This document shows positions 51,101 to 55,592 of a stretch of 55,592 nucleotides of DNA, in pieces. Positions within the stretch are counted from its first letter, which is position 1, and each line of letters starts with the position of its first letter. Source of the stretch: JADLEX01 sp964586775 (GTDB lineage Bacteria > Lernaellota > Lernaellaia > JACKCT01); contig CAZPJD010000132.1 of assembly GCA_964586775.1 (NCBI GenBank), forward strand, positions 1-55,592, read 5' to 3'. A program made the position numbers and the translations under genes. A model generated the notes under the pieces. It saw only the letters and a list, made by a program, of their open reading frames with translations. It did no database searches and was not told the origin of the DNA.

Positions 51101-52347
51101 GGGCTTCCCGTCTTCGGCAACAGGTCGCGCGCGCGCAGCTCGCGGATCACGATATCCGCGACGAACTCGTGGCCGCGCTCGTTCCAGTGCGGATCGTTCT
51201 CCTGACACAGCGGCGTGCGGTCGGCGCGCCCGCGAAAATCCGCGAGCATCGAGTAGATCGGAAACGAGGCCGACGCGCTCTTGCGCTCGAACCACTTGAA
51301 CGGCTCTTCCACAAAGTCGGGCGTCGTGGGGAAATACCCCTTCTCCCAATCGTTCGGGCTCTCGCTCGGGTCGTAGTGCTGATAGCGCGGGTAGACGAAG
51401 AGCATCGACGTCGCGCCGAGGTTCGTTGACGCCTGGGCGAGCGCCGACAGGAAGCCCCACGTCGGCTCCAAAAGCGGCTCGGTGGCGGAAAGGGGCTCGA
51501 AAAGCGGAAAGTAGCGCTGCGTGGGCACGGGGATCTGCGTCTCGGGCACGAGCGGCTCCCAGCCCGGACGGTTCGACCGAACCCACTCGTCGAAGCGCGC
51601 CACGCCCAGCGACACGCTGAAGCGCACGAGGATTGCCTCCCATATCGACATGTCGGCAGGCTTGTCGAGGCCGCCCTCGCGCAGCTGGTATAGCCCTTGG
51701 ATGTCGTCGTGAAAATCCGTCATGTCGAAGAATTGCAGCACAATATCGGGCTTGTATTTCGCGCCGATCGCCTGAAACCGGCGAAGCTGCGTGAGCGGGC
51801 TCGACGACGCCCAGCCCATGTTCAGAGCGACGATGCGCGCGTTCGGCATTTCGGCGCGCAGGCGCTTTTCGATCACGGATGGAAAGGCCATGTCGCGCGA
51901 AAGCGTCATGCCCTCGGTGTAGGAGTCGCCGAGAAAAACGATCACGAAATCGTCGTCGCGAATGGTGTCGGGCTCGGGGCCGAAGACGCCGTCGCTATTG
52001 AGCGAATACGTGCCGGGGCGCGGCCAGTGATCGACGTCGAGGTAGTACATCGGCATGACGACGCGCTGAAGGATGGTCGGTCCCACGAGCGTCACCGCCC
52101 CCGCGGCCAGAATCGTCGAGGCGAGGGCAACGAGCGCCTTTTTCCAGTAGCGGATGAGCTCCGGCAAAAAGAGCACGACGAGCAGCGGCAGCCAGACGAC
52201 GGCCACCTGCGCCATGTGACGCGAAACGTCCTCGTCGTTCTTGAAAAACCACAGCGTCAGGACGAAGGCCGCGGGCCAACTCCAGATCACGCGCGTCGCG
52301 GGCTTGCCGAGCCGTCGCGTCCAACCGTTGGGGATTCGATTTGCCAT
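51097..52347 (-). CDS. Membrane-anchored SGNH/GDSL hydrolase
   Basis: The 416-residue protein has two or three N-terminal membrane helices (about 20-95). An SGNH-type domain follows, with the nucleophile Ser142 in FLGDSYTEG (block I), the Gly/Asn blocks around ALNMGWASSSPLTQ and VLQFFDMTDFHDD, and the closing DPHWNERGHE with Asp385 and His387. Such proteins add or remove acetyl groups on extracytoplasmic sugars. ATG 52347 is supported by a promoter whose start point is nearly on the codon. It is co-transcribed with the acyltransferase. Confidence 0.85.
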   Translation of the reverse strand: MANRIPNGWTRRLGKPATRVIWSWPAAFVLTLWFFKNDEDVSRHMAQVAVVWLPLLVVLFLPELIRYWKKALVALASTILAAGAVTLVGPTILQRVVMPMYYLDVDHWPRPGTYSLNSDGVFGPEPDTIRDDDFVIVFLGDSYTEGMTLSRDMAFPSVIEKRLRAEMPNARIVALNMGWASSSPLTQLRRFQAIGAKYKPDIVLQFFDMTDFHDDIQGLYQLREGGLDKPADMSIWEAILVRFSVSLGVARFDEWVRSNRPGWEPLVPETQIPVPTQRYFPLFEPLSATEPLLEPTWGFLSALAQASTNLGATSMLFVYPRYQHYDPSESPNDWEKGYFPTTPDFVEEPFKWFERKSASASFPIYSMLADFRGRADRTPLCQENDPHWNERGHEFVADIVIRELRARDLLPKTGSP

Positions 52348-52357
52348 GCGGGGTATT

Positions 52358-52386
52358 ATCTTAAGGAGAACGCGCGACCTTGTCAG
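52358..52386 (-). promoter_or_regulatory. Candidate promoter of the SGNH hydrolase/acyltransferase pair
   Basis: On the minus strand CTGACA (52386-52381) and TAAGAT (52363-52358) are 17 bases apart. The start falls about four bases before the ATG at 52347, so the transcript would be nearly leaderless. No Shine-Dalgarno is present. Confidence 0.4.
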
Positions 52387-52502
52387 GATGTTGGAGGCTT
52401 TCAAGGCGCGCGGGACGTTTCGCGCCCCGTCCGCGAGGTGGTGGCTTGACGCCGGGTGCGTCGCCATGAAATCAAGGGCGCGAACAGACGCTCCGGGATT
52501 TC

Positions 52503-53303
52503 ATGAGCTACCGAAAGTGCCACAACTGCGGCGCGCCGCTCGACCGCGGCAAGACCGTGTGCTCGTACTGCGGGACCGACGTCGAGTCGGGCGCGATGTA
52601 TCGGCCGATCAAGCCCGGCGACACACCCAGGGCACCGCAACCGATTCCCGTCGCGCCCCCCATCGTTCCCGGCCGAACGCCGGGGTTCGGCACCGCTCCC
52701 GAAAACGCGCCGCCCGACGCCGCGCGGGTGGGGCGGGTGATCGTCTTTTTGGTGCTGCTCTTCGTGTGCGGCCCCGGTGCGCTCGTCTATATGTGGCTCA
52801 AGCTCGATTGGCGAAAGAGCGCCAAGTGGATCGTAACGGTGTTCCTGATGACCCCCGTGCTCTTCGTCGCGACGTGGGGCTTTTTTCACGAGACGGTTTA
52901 CGCGATCAAGTCCGACACCGAGCCCTTCGCCCCTGAGGCCCCCGAATGGGGCGAACGCCACCACGAACCGATCGACCACGGCATCGTCTTCACCGAAATG
53001 CGCGACGAGGGCGACCGCGACCACGACGAACTGCGCCGCGTCTGGGCCGATCGTTATGAAGGACGCTGGGTCAAGTGGACGCTGCGCCTGAAGCAGAAGA
53101 ATATCTACACGACGATGGCCAGCGAGTTGATCCTCACGCCGGAGTCCGGCGCGTACGACGTCGAGGTTTTCTTCGATCCCGCCAAGAACGCGGCGCTGGA
53201 GTCGCTTATCGTCGGCGACGAAATCACCGTCAGCGGCCGATTGTGGGGCTATTACTGGCTGACCGATCGCATTCGCCTCGCCGACGGCGAACTCGCGCCG
53301 TGA
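52503..53303 (+). CDS. Zinc-ribbon membrane protein with C-terminal OB-like domain
   Basis: The 266-residue protein starts with a zinc ribbon of two CxxC pairs (CHNCGAPLDRGKTVCSYCG, residues 6-24). A Pro-rich linker (about 35-72), two membrane helices (about 78-100 and 108-128) and a C-terminal soluble domain follow. The domain has RYEGRWVKWTLRLKQKNIYT and IVGDEITVSGRLWGYYWLTD, which resembles an OB fold of the tRNA_anti-like type. ATG 52503 begins directly at the ribbon. No partner genes give a clue to function. Confidence 0.8.
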   Translation: MSYRKCHNCGAPLDRGKTVCSYCGTDVESGAMYRPIKPGDTPRAPQPIPVAPPIVPGRTPGFGTAPENAPPDAARVGRVIVFLVLLFVCGPGALVYMWLKLDWRKSAKWIVTVFLMTPVLFVATWGFFHETVYAIKSDTEPFAPEAPEWGERHHEPIDHGIVFTEMRDEGDRDHDELRRVWADRYEGRWVKWTLRLKQKNIYTTMASELILTPESGAYDVEVFFDPAKNAALESLIVGDEITVSGRLWGYYWLTDRIRLADGELAP

Positions 53304-53346
53304 GCGATGCGGGCCGCCGTGCGTTCTGAGCCATGGATGGCGAGGC

Positions 53347-53378
53347 GTTTTTCGCGCTAGCGTAAGTGCGCGAAAAAC
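53347..53378. repeat. Perfect 11-base inverted repeat
   Basis: GTTTTTCGCGC (53347-53357) and GCGCGAAAAAC (53368-53378) are exact inverse complements with a ten-base loop. The T-run is on the 5' side and the A-run on the 3' side, so it lacks the U-tail of a terminator for the upstream gene. An operator for the following gene, or a terminator relic, are both possible. Confidence 0.6.
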
Positions 53379-53384
53379 ACGCTG

Positions 53385-53414
53385 TTCGACAAACACCCGG
53401 TGCGTTGCTAACAT
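53385..53414 (+). promoter_or_regulatory. Candidate promoter of the sulfatase-like gene
   Basis: TTCGAC (53385-53390) and TAACAT (53409-53414) are 18 bases apart, just downstream of the 11-base inverted repeat. The -35 is weak. Confidence 0.28.
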
Positions 53415-53445
53415 CCGCCGCGTTTTTCGCCGGGTCGTTCAAGGG

Positions 53446-55461
53446 ATGTCCAGCCGTACCGCGTCGCTCCACCGATTCCTCAATGTCTGGTTCGTCGTCG
53501 TCGCCCTCGGCGTCGTCGCGGCGGCCATCTGGGCGCAGTTCGAGGTGCGCGAGCAGGGCTACGTCGAGTCGGCGCTCACCGGGGCGCGCGGGTTCACGAT
53601 CGCGAACGCCGTGGAAGAAACGCGACGCACCACCAACGTGCTCGGCTTCTTTCTCGGCCTCATCTACCTGCTGGGGCGGCGGCTGTGCCCGGGGAGGGTG
53701 CGACTCGCGCGTTCGCTCGTCATTCTCGCGCTGCTCGCGGTGCTCGCCGCGTGGGCGGGCGTCGCGTACTACAACTCGACCCTCGACGAGGACCTCAACA
53801 ACATCTATGGCCAGTACGTCGACGTCGAGACCTTCCTCGTGCGCACGGTCACGTCGTCGTTGACGACCTCTCCCCCCGCGGTGCGCACGGGCATGGTGTT
53901 TGCCGCGTGCGCGGCGCTCGCCATCCTGCTGATCCCCGCGGCGTTCATCGAGAAGTGGATCTTTCGCAAACCGTCGCCGCCCTTCGGCGATGCCACGCCG
54001 AAGAAGGCGATCTGGATCGCCGCGCTCGTCGTGGGCATGGCGGTGAACGTCATTACGGCGCGTGGCAATCCCAAACCGGCGGACGCATCGCACCCCGACG
54101 TCATCCTCATCAGCATCGACACGCTGCGCGCCGATCATCTCGACGTCTACGGTTACGCGCGCCCGACGAGCCCACATCTGAGCGACTTCGCCAAGGATGC
54201 CGTGGTTATCGAGCATCACCTCGCGCACGCGCCGTGGACCGTCCCCACACACATGAGCATGTTCACGGGCGTCATCCCCAGCGGCCACGGGGTCAGCAGC
54301 CCGGTCGCGTCGGTCGATCCACGGCGCACGCTCTTTCCCGAATTGCTCAAGGATGGCGGCTATCGCAACGGGGCGTTCGTCACGAACATCCTGCTCGGCG
54401 CGAGCTACGGCTACGCCGCGGGATTTGATCTCTACGTGCTGAATCCCAACTGGAACGCCGCCGAGGTGTCGAGCCAGGCGATGCATTGGTTTCTCGGCGC
54501 GAAGACGCCGACGTTCCTGTTCCTTCACATGTTCGACGTGCACTACCCCTACACGCCGCCGGACGAATACTGGGGATTGTTCGCGCCGAAAAACCCGACC
54601 GTCTACGAAATGCAAAAGGAAAACTTCTACACGTTTTTCACGTGGATTCGCGGGCAGGGCGAAGTCGAGCGCGAAGCGACCAAGGCGCAATACGACGAGG
54701 AGATCGTCTACACCGACGCCCAGCTCGGACGCTTCTTCGAAAAACTCAAGGGCGCGGGTCGTTACGACAACGCGTGGATCATCGTCACGTCGGATCACGG
54801 CGAGGAGTTCGCCGAGCGCGGGCTGTGGGGCCACGGCATCACGCTCTACAACGAAATGCTGCGTGTGCCGCTCATCGTCAAAGCGCCGGGCAACGCGTGC
54901 GCCGGGGCGCGGCTGGCGGACGGCATCGTGCCGCAGACGGCGATCTACAACCTCGTCACGCGCGCGGCGGCGGTCACGGGACCGGATTCCGACGAGCTGC
55001 GTTGCGGGGCCGATGGCGTGCCGAAGATCCTGCGCGAGCTGGTGGCCCCTGATCCCGTGATCTCCGAGGCCGACATGCTCGGGCCACTGCGCATGTCGGC
55101 GACGAGCATGGACAAGAAGTTGATCGAGCCGACGAAGGTTCATGTCAAGGGCATCCTCGACTTTGAACGGCCATTTGAAGCGTACGATCTGACCGCCGAC
55201 CTGGGCGAGAAGACGAACGTGATCGACGGCGTCGCGCCGGCGGATCTCGCCGCGCGGCTGCGCGAATTCGCGCCCGAACACCGCAAGGCGATGTGCCGGG
55301 TGCGTTCGCAGGATAGCGGTCAGGCGAAGACGGGGCGGCTGGAGCTCGACGAGGCGACCGTCCAGAAACTCATCAGCCTCGGCTACATCAACCCCGGCGG
55401 CGAATCGGGCGACAAGGGTCTCGCGGGCGAGGACTGCCTGCCCGCCGACGCCGCGCCCTGA
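53446..55461 (+). CDS. Sulfatase/alkaline phosphatase-superfamily membrane enzyme
   Basis: The 671-residue protein has an N-terminal membrane part with four or five helices (about 10-210). A sulfatase-type domain follows: metal site Asp225 in LISIDTLRADHLDVYGYARP, nucleophile position Thr265 in APWTVPTHMSMFTG, HMFDVHYPYTPP, and metal residues Asp450-His451 in SDHGEEFAERGLWGHG. The usual Cys or Ser of the formylglycine motif is Thr, so sulphate ester cleavage by formylglycine is unlikely. Phosphodiesterase or transferase chemistry, as in LtaS/EptA-like enzymes, is more plausible. AAGGG lies just before the ATG. Confidence 0.87.
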   Translation: MSSRTASLHRFLNVWFVVVALGVVAAAIWAQFEVREQGYVESALTGARGFTIANAVEETRRTTNVLGFFLGLIYLLGRRLCPGRVRLARSLVILALLAVLAAWAGVAYYNSTLDEDLNNIYGQYVDVETFLVRTVTSSLTTSPPAVRTGMVFAACAALAILLIPAAFIEKWIFRKPSPPFGDATPKKAIWIAALVVGMAVNVITARGNPKPADASHPDVILISIDTLRADHLDVYGYARPTSPHLSDFAKDAVVIEHHLAHAPWTVPTHMSMFTGVIPSGHGVSSPVASVDPRRTLFPELLKDGGYRNGAFVTNILLGASYGYAAGFDLYVLNPNWNAAEVSSQAMHWFLGAKTPTFLFLHMFDVHYPYTPPDEYWGLFAPKNPTVYEMQKENFYTFFTWIRGQGEVEREATKAQYDEEIVYTDAQLGRFFEKLKGAGRYDNAWIIVTSDHGEEFAERGLWGHGITLYNEMLRVPLIVKAPGNACAGARLADGIVPQTAIYNLVTRAAAVTGPDSDELRCGADGVPKILRELVAPDPVISEADMLGPLRMSATSMDKKLIEPTKVHVKGILDFERPFEAYDLTADLGEKTNVIDGVAPADLAARLREFAPEHRKAMCRVRSQDSGQAKTGRLELDEATVQKLISLGYINPGGESGDKGLAGEDCLPADAAP

Positions 55462-55468
55462 CCGGACG

Positions 55469-55495
55469 AAGCGCGATTTGGCGCTTGTCTTTTCG
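55469..55495 (+). terminator. Weak terminator-like hairpin after the sulfatase-like gene
   Basis: AAGCGC (55469-55474) pairs with GCGCTT (55481-55486) around a six-base loop, followed by GTCTTTT. It overlaps the candidate -35 of the next gene. Confidence 0.4.
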
Positions 55496-55512
55496 CGCGT
55501 TCGCGTTACATT
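55485..55512 (+). promoter_or_regulatory. Candidate promoter of the transaldolase-like gene
   Basis: TTGTCT (55485-55490) and TACATT (55507-55512) are 16 bases apart, about 40 bases before the ATG at 55555. Confidence 0.33.
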
Positions 55513-55554
55513 CGCGGCGCAATTCGCCGGAATGAACCCGATTCGAGGAATGGA

Positions 55555-55592
55555 ATGAAGATTTTTCTCGACACCGCGAACCCCGCGGTCAT
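55555..55592 (+). CDS. Transaldolase / fructose-6-phosphate aldolase-like gene, 5' end only
   Basis: The first 12 codons read MKIFLDTANPAV, the typical N-terminal strand of the small transaldolase (TalC/FSA) family with the conserved Asp-Thr-Ala. GAGGAA lies upstream of the ATG. The gene runs off the window, so its length and the Schiff-base Lys cannot be checked. Confidence 0.75.
   Translation, partial: MKIFLDTANPAV

Overview
This is a GC-rich bacterial chromosome segment of about 44 genes. It has no rRNA, tRNA or CRISPR array that I can see. Lipoprotein signal peptides, an NtrC-type sigma-54 activator, a Wzx-like flippase and a heparinase-type polysaccharide gene indicate a Gram-negative cell. 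Thr-rich and Asp-rich low-complexity spacers in exported proteins recall deltaproteobacterial, myxococcal or candidate-phylum genomes. The exact lineage cannot be settled from the sequence alone.

Left part (1-12.9 kb). The window opens inside the last bases of a group II intron (domains V and VI, ending near 115). Then come two tandem paralogous membrane acyltransferase-like genes, a GT-C type membrane protein, a convergent lipoprotein behind a bidirectional terminator, a histidine kinase/NtrC regulator pair, a secreted lectin-like protein with Thr-rich and Asp-rich tails ending in SGCCGC, an aminotransferase on the minus strand, and an MmgE/PrpD-family gene.

Housekeeping block (13.0-23.9 kb). 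A tightly packed plus-strand run encodes an MBL-fold hydrolase, CoaBC, a family 4 uracil-DNA glycosylase, NfeD, an SPFH protein and QueA. A 680-base gap follows that carries a frameshifted IS4-family transposase remnant. After it come NadK, RecN, an amidohydrolase and a START-like exported protein.

Envelope block (24.0-39.0 kb). Two tandem paralogous lipoproteins, an EI24/CysZ-like membrane protein and a large glycosidase-like lipoprotein precede a polysaccharide cluster: asparagine synthase, flippase, GT4 glycosyltransferase, bi-domain oxidoreductase and heparinase II/III.

Radical SAM operon (39.0-46.4 kb, minus strand). This is the most interesting part. A promoter, a perfect Shine-Dalgarno and a 16-residue Lys/Pro peptide gene (MNWRPSPKPKPKPPTP) head an operon of two class I methyltransferases, three radical SAM proteins with B12-binding-like N-termini, and a GT2 glycosyltransferase. 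The peptide could be a RiPP-like substrate or a translated regulatory leader; the sequence cannot decide which.

Right part (46.5-55.6 kb). This contains a membrane beta-propeller protein divergent from the radical SAM operon, a GT2, a carbamate kinase, a minus-strand pair of condensation-type acyltransferase and SGNH hydrolase, a zinc-ribbon membrane protein, a sulfatase-superfamily membrane enzyme with Thr at the nucleophile position, and the first 12 codons of a transaldolase-like gene cut by the window edge.
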